Shown here piece after piece: positions 8,563 to 17,286 of a stretch of DNA of 64,000 nt. A program made the translations under genes and the position numbers. Source of the stretch: CALAGJ01 sp964293305 (GTDB lineage Bacteria; Bacteroidota; Bacteroidia; Chitinophagales; Chitinophagaceae). Numbering within the stretch: the first letter of the stretch is position 1; every line of letters starts with the position of its first letter. The notes under the pieces are model-generated. The model ran no database searches. It had not been told where the DNA came from and was given only the letters and a program-made list of their open reading frames with translations. The stretch spans positions 17,042 through 81,041 of the forward strand of contig CAXYYO010000014.1 of the NCBI GenBank assembly GCA_964293305.1, given 5' to 3'.

Positions 8563-9927
8563 TTATTGTTTTTGCTTATTATAGTCAATAGAATGTTCTA
8601 TTTTGGATTTCATTTTGTCGAGTATTGCTACTACGCCTTCCCTTTGCAAAATGAGATAACCGATACGATCATTGCTAATACCTTCTTTTAATTGGTAGTT
8701 AAAAATCAGTTGATGATTACTTGATGTAGTTTCAAAATAACGAAATAAAATATTTGGAAACCTCCTCAAATCATCACCAATTTCATAAAGATGAGTACTT
8801 ACAATAAAAAGCACTTGCTCTAAATGCACTAAACCTTCAATAACTGCTGTACTGCATTTCATTGCATCCTGAATATTGGTTCCCTTAAATAATTCATCAA
8901 TGAGCACAAGCCATTTTTTCCCATCATTTATTTTAGTTAGGGTGTGATGTATCCGTTGTACTTCATTAAAAAAATAACTTTCCCCTTTTACAATATTATC
9001 ACTCACCTGAATGTTTGTAAGTAGGCCATCTAATAAACTAATTTCCATTTGCTTTGCTGGTACACCCATCCCCACATGAGCCAGGTATGCTGCCACCCCT
9101 ACTGCTTTTATAAAAGTACTTTTACCAGCCATATTAGCACCGGTAAGAAATAAAAAATTATGCCGTTTTACTAATGAAATATCATAAGCCACTGGGCCCG
9201 GCACCAAGGGGTGCCACAATTGATGAATACTCAGTTCGGGAGCTGAAGATGTGGATACTTGAGGAAAGCAAAATCCAAATCTTTGTGTGGCATAAGCCAT
9301 ACTATAAAAGGCATCTGCCTGATACCAGAGTTCACATAGCTCCATTAGCGATTGTTTATAATCTTGCTTTGCAAAGCGACCATACCTCAGTGCTTTATGA
9401 ATGGGAATTTTATTTAAATCGCCTGAAAGGCAAATCAGTTCTTGAATAATACTTTTTTGGAGTAAAATTTTAATTTTATTGATGAGGACAGCAAGTGGAG
9501 TGGGCAGCGTTTTCTCTTCAAAAATGAATAAAAGTTGGTGCAATCCTTTAACAAAATCATGTAAATGCTTGATGGTGAATCGGATGAGGGCGTAATCTGC
9601 ACTGCTTAATATTTTATACGAATAAGCAGAAATAATGTTTGGTGATGCAGGTATTGTGTCAACTGGGTTGTCCAAAAATTTTTCAATCATTAATAAAGTT
9701 CCATTACTAATGATAGAAGGCCAAGAGGGTAATGCGTCAATGATTAATTGAAGTGTTTCTTGTCTTTCTTTTATGGTAGAAACAGCATGTAGCGGTTCCC
9801 ATAAATACCGCTGCAAATAAACTTTTCCACCCTGGGTTGTACAAAAATCAAGATGATGGAGTAGGCTTTGACTTTCGTCGTTTGCTATAATCGAAATATC
9901 TGTCCTAGTGGTATCATCTGTTTGCAT
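8563..9927 (-). CDS. Short MutS-family ATPase
   Basis: 454 residues, about half a canonical MutS. It has a lever/core-like helical part (about 20-230) and the MutS ABC-type ATPase with Walker A GANMAGKST (263-271) and a Walker B-like WLVLIDELFKGTN. The N-terminal mismatch-binding and connector domains and any Smr nuclease domain are missing. This matches the short MutS-like group frequent in Bacteroidota rather than the replicative mismatch protein. It likely binds branched or recombining DNA, but its function is not established here. Confidence 0.85.
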   Translation of the reverse strand: MQTDDTTRTDISIIANDESQSLLHHLDFCTTQGGKVYLQRYLWEPLHAVSTIKERQETLQLIIDALPSWPSIISNGTLLMIEKFLDNPVDTIPASPNIISAYSYKILSSADYALIRFTIKHLHDFVKGLHQLLFIFEEKTLPTPLAVLINKIKILLQKSIIQELICLSGDLNKIPIHKALRYGRFAKQDYKQSLMELCELWYQADAFYSMAYATQRFGFCFPQVSTSSAPELSIHQLWHPLVPGPVAYDISLVKRHNFLFLTGANMAGKSTFIKAVGVAAYLAHVGMGVPAKQMEISLLDGLLTNIQVSDNIVKGESYFFNEVQRIHHTLTKINDGKKWLVLIDELFKGTNIQDAMKCSTAVIEGLVHLEQVLFIVSTHLYEIGDDLRRFPNILFRYFETTSSNHQLIFNYQLKEGISNDRIGYLILQREGVVAILDKMKSKIEHSIDYNKQKQ

Positions 9928-10058
9928 GCATAGTTATTTGTTGCTAAAAATATAAATTAAGATAAAACTGCATGATGCAAGATTGATTTTTTTCCATAGT
10001 TGTGCTCAAATAAAGTTTTTTGATTTCGGAGAGGACAAATTTTTTCTAATATTTATTC

Positions 10059-10089
10059 TTGTTCATTTGAATGTGGAATCCTACATTTG
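10059..10089 (+). promoter_or_regulatory. Promoter of tRNA-Pro
   Basis: TTG at 10059-10061, a 20-base spacer and TACATTTG at 10082-10089 form a good Bacteroidota -33/-7 promoter. Predicted initiation is a few bases before the mature tRNA start at 10103. The dnaN promoter in this window has the same 20-base spacing. Confidence 0.6.
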
Positions 10090-10102
10090 CGGCCCGGAAA
10101 AT

Positions 10103-10176
10103 CGGGAAGTAGCGCAGGCCGGTAGCGCACCTGGTTTGGGACCAGGGGGTCGCAGGTTCGAATCCTGTCTTCCCGA
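10103..10176 (+). tRNA. tRNA-Pro (anticodon UGG)
   Basis: A 74-base cloverleaf: acceptor stem CGGGAAG / CTTCCCG with discriminator A, anticodon stem CCTGG/CCAGG enclosing TTTGGGA with anticodon TGG at 10137-10139, and a T-arm with GGTTCGAATCC. The CCA end is not encoded (CAC follows). It has its own promoter and terminator, so it is a single-gene unit. Confidence 0.97.
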
Positions 10177-10180
10177 CACA

Positions 10181-10209
10181 AAAGGTTACTCTATGAGTAG
10201 CCTTTTTTT
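10181..10209 (+). terminator. Intrinsic terminator of tRNA-Pro
   Basis: AAAGGTTACT pairs with AGTAGCCTTT (one G-T pair) around a CTATG loop and runs into seven T. Confidence 0.85.
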
Positions 10210-10248
10210 ATGCATTTCATATTTCTAATATGATTAATAAAATTTCGT

Positions 10249-10425
10249 TTAGGAGAAAATAGGAATAATAATCAACTTTATAATCATAAAAAGAAGTGCT
10301 AATAAAAACATCATAATGGATATGCGATTCATGCCATGCATATATTTTACCCATTGTGTGTTAGGAGAGTTCGGATCTCTCTTCTTAATATACAGATATT
10401 CCGCTATTTGTTTCCAGACGCCCAT
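10249..10425 (-). CDS. Small membrane protein, 58 residues (resembles DUF6728)
   Basis: ATG at 10425 to TAA at 10249. The protein begins MGVWKQIAEYLYIKKRDP, has a polar middle with WVKYMHGMNRIS, and ends in one strongly hydrophobic helix (about 38-56). The layout of a basic N-terminus, an MHG motif and a C-terminal membrane helix resembles the small DUF6728 proteins of Bacteroidota, from memory and not checked. No function is known. It lies between tRNA-Pro and the ligase gene, transcribed towards the tRNA. Confidence 0.75.
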   Translation of the reverse strand: MGVWKQIAEYLYIKKRDPNSPNTQWVKYMHGMNRISIMMFLLALLFMIIKLIIIPIFS

Positions 10426-10502
10426 AATACAACGATAAGTTTATTTTGTAAAAGTAATATAACAATAAAAAATATTGATTAGTTTGCCAGAAATAATACT
10501 AT

Positions 10503-11891
10503 TTGTCTTTTTCTGAAAACTTATACAAAAATAGTCCACTTTGGATGCAAGTGGGTATGGTGAATGCTTTTGGTTGGAAATGGAAGCGTAGGCGTTTTGG
10601 TGGTATTTTTCAACAGGAATATTTTACAGCAAAAAGCCGTGAGTTTATTAGTGTAGCACAGTGGGAGGTTTATCAGGTGGATGCATTAAGGAAATTGCTG
10701 CTACACGCAAATGATTCAGTGCCGTATTACAAATCATTATTTAAATCCTGTGGTTTAAATAGCAGCGATTTCAAAAATGCAGACCTGTCTATTTTAAGAA
10801 AATTGCCAGTACTCACTAAGGACATACTCAGAGAAGAAGCTACCACAAAATTATTGAGTACACATTTGGAAAAAGGAGGCACATTTTTAAACAGTAGTGG
10901 AAGTACCGGCACCCCAGTTCAAATACTATATTCACCAGCCATGCACCAGCGTTGGTTTGGTTTATTTGAGCATCGTGTACGCAATTGGGCAGGGGTATCC
11001 AGCTTTGAGCCAAGAGGTATGATTGGAGGAAGAAAAGTGGTGCCTCATCACAAGCCTCCTTTTTATCGCTATAACTATTTTGAAAAGCAGGTATATTTTT
11101 CAAATTATGACATCAGCAATGCCAATGCAAAGGCATATATTGAAGCAATGAATAAATATGGCATCAACTATCTTACAGGATATTCCTCTGGTAATTATCT
11201 TTTGGCAAAATGTATTCAAGAAGAAGGACTTAGAGCACCGCATTTAAAAGCTATTTTACCAAGCAGTTTTAAATTGGATGCATCTATGAGGAATACTCTA
11301 GAAGATGTATATCAATGCAAAGTATTTGACAGTTGGGGAAGTGTGGAAGCATGTGGCCTAATGACAGAATGTGAGCATGGAAGCCTTCACATAAATCCAG
11401 ATGCAGGAATCATAGAAATTTTAGATGAAGATATGCAGCCGGTTAGTACCGGACAAGAAGGAACTGCTTACTGCACAGGTTTACTTAACTTTGACCAACC
11501 ATTGATCAGGTATCGAATTGGAGACAAAATGATTCAAGGGGATCATTCAATAATTTGTGCTTGTGGCAGATCCATGCCGACTATAAAAGAAGTAACAGGT
11601 AGATTAGAAGATGTCATCATTTCAAAAGACGGCAGAAAAATGGTTTATTTTCTTTATATCTATTTTGGAATTCCGGCAATTCGCCAATCTCAATTGATAC
11701 AAGAAAGTCTTGATTTAATTACACTCAATTTATCAGTTTCAAAGCCCCTTACAAATAATGAAGAACAACTGCTTATTGAAAGGATACAAGCGCAACTTGG
11801 TTTAGTTTCGGTTACTATCAACTACGTAAACGAGATACCACTCAATGCAAATGGAAAATATAGAGCAGTTATATCAAAATTGAAATATTAG
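10503..11891 (+). CDS. PaaK/CapK-type adenylate-forming ligase
   Basis: 462 residues of the phenylacetate-CoA ligase-like AMP-binding superfamily. The ATP-binding P-loop is SSGSTGTP (131-138), and DSWGSVEACG and RYRIGDKM match later core motifs. The N-terminal LYKNSPLWMQVGMVNAFGWKWKRRR pattern (here in part) is typical of the CapK-like subgroup associated with surface polysaccharide loci, not of true phenylacetate degradation. The start is a TTG at 10503. The first ATG (10545) would remove the conserved SPLW segment, and a stop lies three codons upstream. The substrate is unknown and no capsule genes adjoin it. Confidence 0.85.
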   Translation: MSFSENLYKNSPLWMQVGMVNAFGWKWKRRRFGGIFQQEYFTAKSREFISVAQWEVYQVDALRKLLLHANDSVPYYKSLFKSCGLNSSDFKNADLSILRKLPVLTKDILREEATTKLLSTHLEKGGTFLNSSGSTGTPVQILYSPAMHQRWFGLFEHRVRNWAGVSSFEPRGMIGGRKVVPHHKPPFYRYNYFEKQVYFSNYDISNANAKAYIEAMNKYGINYLTGYSSGNYLLAKCIQEEGLRAPHLKAILPSSFKLDASMRNTLEDVYQCKVFDSWGSVEACGLMTECEHGSLHINPDAGIIEILDEDMQPVSTGQEGTAYCTGLLNFDQPLIRYRIGDKMIQGDHSIICACGRSMPTIKEVTGRLEDVIISKDGRKMVYFLYIYFGIPAIRQSQLIQESLDLITLNLSVSKPLTNNEEQLLIERIQAQLGLVSVTINYVNEIPLNANGKYRAVISKLKY

Positions 11892-12154
11892 ATATTTTAA
11901 AGAGCTAAACAACTCCTTAAATTATATAACATATCCACTAAATGCTCTAACTACATGCACCAAGAATTTGTAGCTGTGCAACACACTAAAATCATTAATC
12001 GTATTTCATTTTGGGCCTTAGTTTCTTAAAAATGTGCATTATAACTTATCCTATTCAATTGTTTTAAAAAATATTTCAAAAAACAGGGTAACATTTTTTG
12101 AGCTTGTTGTTCTACAAGTATAATTTATTATTAACAAACCAAAAATTTTACAAA

Positions 12155-13723
12155 ATGAGAAAGAAAATTTTATTCGGTGCGCTGCTATGCGCAAGTGTTA
12201 TCAGCACAAAAGCTCAGTGGAGCCTAACAGGAAATGCAGGAATAAATCCTGTAAATAATTTTTTAGGTACTACTGACAGTAAAGCGTTGGTTTTTCGCAC
12301 AAATAACATTGAAAGAATGAGAATTATTGCAGGCGGAAAATTTGGATTTGGTACAATTTTACCCACTACAAGGTTTCAAATTAATGTACTTTCAAATCAA
12401 AGTCCATTTAGCACCTGGGTAAATGGATTGCCTACCTTGTATGCAGACTCTACAGGTGGCTTGAGTGTGGGAGGAGGCGTATCTGCTTCAGCAAATGGCT
12501 TAAATGTTGTGGGTATTACTGCCATTGGCACATCATTTCCAAGTGCAAAACTTCATGTAAATGCAGATGCAGCACAAACAGTTTTTAGAGCTCAAAGTAA
12601 TGGGTCAACCAAACTTTTGGTGAGTGCAACGGGTGGTGTTTCAGTAGGTAGCCCTTCAATTGGCCCTGCAAATGGATTGTTTGTAAATGGAAGTACTGGT
12701 ATGGGTACTACTGTGCCAGAAACAAAACTTCATGTTGTGGGAGGCTCAGATGTGAGTTTAGCAACTGGAGGATACATTACTTCAGGTATCACTTCTAGTT
12801 TAAATATCGCCATTGACGATAATGAAATAATGGCAAGAAATAATGGTGCTATTTCAACATTAACTCTAAACGCATCAGGAGGCAGTGTTAGTACTGGTGC
12901 AGATTTAATAGTTGGTGGTCTACTTGACGTGACTGGTGCTACAATTGGATTTGGCTCAGTAGAACAATTAACAGATGCAGGTGCATTTACCATTGGTTCT
13001 AACTCTAATTTTGTTTCAATACCTGATGCTGTAAACAGTTTGGGATCATCTACGAACAGATGGTTAGATGTGTGGGCTGCTGATGGAACAATCAACACCT
13101 CAGATGCAAGAGACAAAAAGAACATCCGTGATTTAAATTATGGACTCAACGAAATAATGCAACTGCACTCAGTAAAATTTAACTGGAAAGCTGGCGCAAA
13201 CCAAAATGACAAAGTAGGCCTGATAGCTCAAGAATTACAGAAAGTAATACCTGAAGTAGTAAGAGACTACGAATTTAAAACAGATGAAACAACAGGTAAA
13301 AGAGAGAAAGTGCCTTCTGAGCGACTTGGAGTAATGTACTCAGATTTAATACCTGTTCTTATAAAAGCAATACAGGAGCAACAATTGATGATTGAAGAAT
13401 TAAAATCAATGGTACAAAACGGTAGTTCCTCATCAGCTTCTGCAGTAGCTGCAATTCCTGAAGGTGTTCGTTTGGAACAAAACTCGCCAAATCCATTTAC
13501 AAATGTTACTACAATTCGCTATTCTATACCTACCTCGGTTAGCACTGCGCAAATGATCATAACCAATAGCAATGGTACAGTTGTAAAAACAGTTTCATCT
13601 ATTGCTAAAGGAAACGGAACAGTAACTATTAATGCCAACGAATTAACAGCCGGCACCTACTACTACTCATTACTACTCGATGGGAAAAAAGCTGACACTA
13701 AAAAGATGATCCTTGTAAAGTAA
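12155..13723 (+). CDS. Exported tail-spike-like protein with S74 chaperone domain and T9SS sorting domain
   Basis: 522 residues from the ATG at 12155, which begins the signal peptide (MRKKILFGALL to TKAQ); the longer upstream frame is rejected. A Gly/Ser-rich repetitive beta stalk fills residues 25-300. Then comes an intramolecular chaperone of the Peptidase_S74 type (about 312-425), with SDARDKKNI holding the candidate catalytic Ser316 and Lys321, and VGLIAQELQKVIPEVV. A T9SS type A domain follows (about 440-522, NSPNPFTN to TKKMILVK). In phage fibres this chaperone drives trimer folding and self-cleaves. Here a T9SS tail follows it. It is likely displayed on the surface. Confidence 0.85.
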   Translation: MRKKILFGALLCASVISTKAQWSLTGNAGINPVNNFLGTTDSKALVFRTNNIERMRIIAGGKFGFGTILPTTRFQINVLSNQSPFSTWVNGLPTLYADSTGGLSVGGGVSASANGLNVVGITAIGTSFPSAKLHVNADAAQTVFRAQSNGSTKLLVSATGGVSVGSPSIGPANGLFVNGSTGMGTTVPETKLHVVGGSDVSLATGGYITSGITSSLNIAIDDNEIMARNNGAISTLTLNASGGSVSTGADLIVGGLLDVTGATIGFGSVEQLTDAGAFTIGSNSNFVSIPDAVNSLGSSTNRWLDVWAADGTINTSDARDKKNIRDLNYGLNEIMQLHSVKFNWKAGANQNDKVGLIAQELQKVIPEVVRDYEFKTDETTGKREKVPSERLGVMYSDLIPVLIKAIQEQQLMIEELKSMVQNGSSSSASAVAAIPEGVRLEQNSPNPFTNVTTIRYSIPTSVSTAQMIITNSNGTVVKTVSSIAKGNGTVTINANELTAGTYYYSLLLDGKKADTKKMILVK

Positions 13724-13743
13724 AGAGATCGCTTATGAGAGAG

Positions 13744-13777
13744 ATGCCGGCCCCGTAAGGTCGGTATTCTTTTTTTC
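13744..13777 (+). terminator. Intrinsic terminator of the S74/T9SS gene
   Basis: ATGCCGGCC pairs with GGTCGGTAT (two G-T pairs) around CCGTAA and is followed by a T-rich run. Confidence 0.8.
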
Positions 13778-13989
13778 AGGATGCTTATATCATGCATTTG
13801 GGTTGCATTATGCTCATAAAAGACATCATTTTTGACCAATTCATTTAACGTAAAGAAAAAAAGAAAATTAGTTTATATTTAATTCAACATTACCCCCATA
13901 TTTACAAACTTCCACCCACTAATTTACCGTACTCCTACAAAACAAACAATCTTTTCATAATTTTATTTATTAAACAAAAATTTAAGCAC

Positions 13990-16509
13990 ATGAAAGTAAC
14001 AAAAATTACATTTTTTGTACTGCTTGTTCTGTTTGGACAAAGCATTGCAGCACAAGAGAAGGCAGTATCTATTAAAGGGCAGTTAGTAAAAAAAACACAA
14101 GCCCTCAGGGACATTCAAAGAAAAAATGACCTTGAGTTGGAAAGGGTTTTTGGTGAAGATGGAAAGCGTATTTGGCCAACTGGTATCGTAAAGCCAAATG
14201 ATGATTTGGCTCGAAATTACAGACCTGTAACAGCGTCATACAATGACCCATTGGTTCAAAAGAATGTTAGCAAATCATTAAATGCTCCCACATCCGCAAA
14301 TGCCGGAATTATAACAGGCATAGAAGGTATGGCCACTGGTAGTCAGCCGATGGATCCAAGCATTTGCGTAGGAAGTAATCATGTAATTGAACTGGTAAAT
14401 AATATACCAGGCACTGCCATGAAAATTTGGAATAAGAATGGAACAGTTGCTGCTGCTCAAATTAATTTGCAACAGCTTAGTGGTTTCAAAGGTTATGGAG
14501 ATCCAATTGCTGTATATGACCAATGGAATGATAGATACATTGTAACTGAGTTTATAATCAAAGGATATAATGGTAGCACTGAAAATGGTATGACCATCAT
14601 GGTTTCTTCTACAAATGATCCTACAGGTACATGGAATGTGTACAAATGGACAGTAACAGAAAACTATACTTTAGATTATCCTAAATGGTCAGTTAATACA
14701 GATGGCATCTATTTACATACCAACAACTTTTCCCAAAGTTCAGGTGGATTAGTCAGTTCATACCTTGCTGTATTTAACAAAGATGATATGTACAATGGCA
14801 ATAGTACATTCCGTAGTTTGAGACTTACACAAAATATTGGCGATGGATATGCCACCTGCCCGGCACAAGTTCAAGGAAGCACCTCCCCTTCTGGAGGTCA
14901 GTTATATATAACAGAAAATGGAAATAATCAAGCCACTTTGATTAGTTGTGTAGTAAACTGGACAAATAACACTTTTACACAAACCAATGCTGGAAATATT
15001 TCACTTGCATCTTTCAACGAAACAATTTGTAGTGCCAACAGAGGAGCATGTGTTACACAGCCAGATGGAGGTACAAAAGTAGAATCCCTTTCAGGTCGTG
15101 TTATGAATCAACCTATCTGTAGGGATTTCGGTAGCTATACAGGTTTAGTTTTTGCTTTTACAGTAAATGCAGGTAGCAATACAGCTGGTATTCGTTGGGT
15201 AGAATTAAGAAAAACTGGAAGTGGTAGTTGGTCAAAATATCAAGAAGCAACCTGGCATCCAAATAGCGATCATCAGTTTATGCCAAGTATTGCTTATGAT
15301 GCTAATGGAAGTATCGGATTAGCCTATAGTGCAGGTAGTACAAGTAATTATTTGAGTATAAAATATACAAGCAGAAAAGATTGTGATGCAACAGGACAAA
15401 TGACCGCACCAGAAGCAACTTTAAAAGATGGCAATGCTAAAAGTAGTGGAAGCAGATGGGGCGATTATGGCCACCTGATAGCAGACCCTGATGGTCAAAG
15501 TTTATGGATGGTTTCCATGTATGGCAAGAGTGGGGCAAGTGGAAGCAAGGGTACCTATATTTCAAGATTTGATTTGGAACAATGTACAGGTGGCACTACT
15601 TGTGATGCCCCTACCGGACTTAGCTCAAGTGCTATCACAACTTCATCAGCAACTATAGCATGGGGTGCAGTTTCCGGCGCCAATAGTTATGATGTAGATT
15701 ATAAAACAACAAGCGCATCCACATGGACAAACGCTGCCACAGGTACAACTAACCTCAGCGTAGCAATATCCGGATTAAGTGCATCCACAACTTACGATTG
15801 GAGAGTGAAAGCAAATTGTGCCAGTAGTAGTAGTCCTTATGCTGCATCTACATTCACCACATCATCCACAGGCGGCACATGCCCTTCTACTTATGATGTA
15901 TCAACAAATGGTACACGTAATGGATCTGCAACTATTCCTTTTAATACTGACATAAAAGGGCTTATAAATACAAGCAGTGATGTTGATTTTTATCGTTTCA
16001 ATATTACAACATCAGGTACTTTCACAGTTACTTTAAATACGCTCCCAGCAGATTACGATTTAAAACTGTTCAAAGGCAACACCTTGCTTTCTACCTCAGA
16101 TAATGCGGGTACAAATGCCGAAAGTATAACTTATAATGGTACAGCAGGTACATACTATGCAAGGGTTTATGGATATAATGGTGCTCAAAGCAGCTCACAG
16201 TGCTACACCCTAAAAGTTCAATTAGGTACTGCCACTTTAGCTACTCAATCTGTAAGCAGTAGCTCAAAGCAGGCTTTAATAAAACTATCACCAAATCCAG
16301 CCAAAGATTATATAGAATTAGATGTTCCTACAAGTATGCTTCCCGGTGAATATCAGATTTTAGATTTACAATCTCATGAGGTATTGAAACAAAAAGTATC
16401 AAGCTCAAAAGAGCGTATTTCAATTGCTCATTTGAGTCAAGGCACATATATACTTGTGTATCATTATCAAGATGGTGCAACAAGTGTACATAAATTTATA
16501 AAACAATAA
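13990..16509 (+). CDS. Large secreted T9SS cargo protein with FN3 and PPC domains
   Basis: 839 residues. A signal peptide (1-21) precedes a long unassigned domain (about 40-530) with repeated Trp/Asp-rich strands, probably a sialidase-like propeller. A fibronectin type III domain (about 538-628), a PPC (bacterial pre-peptidase C-terminal) domain (about 631-744, with DVDFYRFNI and YYARVYGY) and a T9SS type A sorting domain (about 764-839) follow. FN3 and PPC are typical accessory modules of secreted hydrolases, but I see no protease or glycosidase catalytic motif. It has its own terminator and lies next to another T9SS gene. Confidence 0.85.
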   Translation: MKVTKITFFVLLVLFGQSIAAQEKAVSIKGQLVKKTQALRDIQRKNDLELERVFGEDGKRIWPTGIVKPNDDLARNYRPVTASYNDPLVQKNVSKSLNAPTSANAGIITGIEGMATGSQPMDPSICVGSNHVIELVNNIPGTAMKIWNKNGTVAAAQINLQQLSGFKGYGDPIAVYDQWNDRYIVTEFIIKGYNGSTENGMTIMVSSTNDPTGTWNVYKWTVTENYTLDYPKWSVNTDGIYLHTNNFSQSSGGLVSSYLAVFNKDDMYNGNSTFRSLRLTQNIGDGYATCPAQVQGSTSPSGGQLYITENGNNQATLISCVVNWTNNTFTQTNAGNISLASFNETICSANRGACVTQPDGGTKVESLSGRVMNQPICRDFGSYTGLVFAFTVNAGSNTAGIRWVELRKTGSGSWSKYQEATWHPNSDHQFMPSIAYDANGSIGLAYSAGSTSNYLSIKYTSRKDCDATGQMTAPEATLKDGNAKSSGSRWGDYGHLIADPDGQSLWMVSMYGKSGASGSKGTYISRFDLEQCTGGTTCDAPTGLSSSAITTSSATIAWGAVSGANSYDVDYKTTSASTWTNAATGTTNLSVAISGLSASTTYDWRVKANCASSSSPYAASTFTTSSTGGTCPSTYDVSTNGTRNGSATIPFNTDIKGLINTSSDVDFYRFNITTSGTFTVTLNTLPADYDLKLFKGNTLLSTSDNAGTNAESITYNGTAGTYYARVYGYNGAQSSSQCYTLKVQLGTATLATQSVSSSSKQALIKLSPNPAKDYIELDVPTSMLPGEYQILDLQSHEVLKQKVSSSKERISIAHLSQGTYILVYHYQDGATSVHKFIKQ

Positions 16510-16526
16510 ATCAACATTTCAATGCA

Positions 16527-16557
16527 AAAGCCGGCTCGTATGAGTCGGCTTTTTTTA
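16527..16557 (+). terminator. Intrinsic terminator after the FN3/PPC protein gene
   Basis: AAAGCCGGCTC pairs with GAGTCGGCTTT (one G-T pair) around GTAT and is followed by seven T. Confidence 0.92.
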
Positions 16558-16571
16558 TTTCTTCCATATGA

Positions 16572-16602
16572 TGCAGTTAAGTTTAAAATAAACCTAACTG
16601 CA
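16572..16602. repeat. 14-bp stem inverted repeat without T-run
   Basis: TGCAGTTAAGTTTA and TAAACCTAACTGCA are inverted copies with one mismatch around a three-base loop. It lies 15 bases after a strong terminator. With no T-run it is not an obvious second terminator; it may be a binding site or a stable RNA end. Confidence 0.6.
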
Positions 16603-16605
16603 GTA

Positions 16606-16707
16606 TCAGGGTATATATTCAGAGAGATTAATTGAAGGTAGCATTTTTTTAAGGCCTATCCCTGCGGTATGGGGTTTCGTTACATGATCTCGCCATTCAT
16701 GACTCAT
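16606..16707 (-). other. 33-codon ORF in an island richer in GC than its surroundings
   Basis: From ATG at 16707 to TGA at 16606 the minus strand codes for 33 residues starting MSHEWRDHVTKPHTAGIGLK. The frame is closed by TAG four codons upstream of the ATG. The stretch 16650-16728 is visibly richer in G and C than the surrounding gap. The peptide looks protein-like but matches nothing I know, so it may be a gene fragment or a structured non-coding element. Confidence 0.2.
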
Positions 16708-16734
16708 GGCTGTCTTTGCCTACAAATGAAGTAA

Positions 16735-17013
16735 AGCAAAATTCACGAATACCAAAGTGAAAAATACATTTGGAATCCTACAGACGGAAATCAAATAGCT
16801 TTTTATATAAGAGATACTCAAATACAAAAGGTATTTTATAATTATAAAAACATTGACTTTTTGGATAAGCCTTTATTTTTTAATAATACTTATTGCATAG
16901 TAGGATTACTCGATTATTCTATTTCAAATAATAATCCCAAAAACCTAGTCTTAAAAACAATATCAATATTTTTAATTCGCAAAAAAACGACAGCCAGCTT
17001 GCTGAATTATTAG
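16735..17013 (+). pseudogene. Gene fragment without a start codon
   Basis: The frame is open for 92 codons from just after a TAA (16732-16734) to TAG at 17011-17013, with protein-like content (HEYQSEKYIWNPTDGNQIAF, then IRDTQIQKVFYN). It contains no Met, Val-GTG or TTG start near its beginning. I do not recognise the family. It is best read as the C-terminal remnant of a lost gene. The flanking gap from 16510 to 17286 holds only this, two other short frames and a hairpin. Confidence 0.35.
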
Positions 17014-17040
17014 TAACATAAATAGTATTTAAAATCCTTA

Positions 17041-17145
17041 ATGAGCTTATCAAATACATCTACCCTACCCTATCCAAATCATGGTACGGAGCAAACACCC
17101 TTTCCGGACTGGCAAGGTTTGTATGATGCTTATCATCGATATTAA
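17041..17145 (+). other. 34-codon ORF of unknown status
   Basis: ATG at 17041 to TAA at 17145 codes for a Pro/Tyr-rich 34-mer containing TPFPDWQGLYDAYHRY. It follows the fragment at 16735-17013 by 27 bases. It may be another piece of the same decayed region. No family is recognised. Confidence 0.2.
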
Positions 17146-17286
17146 ATAATGAAATCAAATTCCATACACACCCTCCCTAGAAATACTATCAAAGAAAAAT
17201 AACACCTTTTTTCCTAGACACAATATTCAGTTTCCAAATCATTATGCAATATTTGCATTTTTAAAAAATGAATTAAAAGTCCAAAG

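Noticed and set aside
9983..10228. 81-codon forward frame across 10103-10176
   Set aside because: It reads through the tRNA-Pro gene and its terminator; the tRNA is certain.
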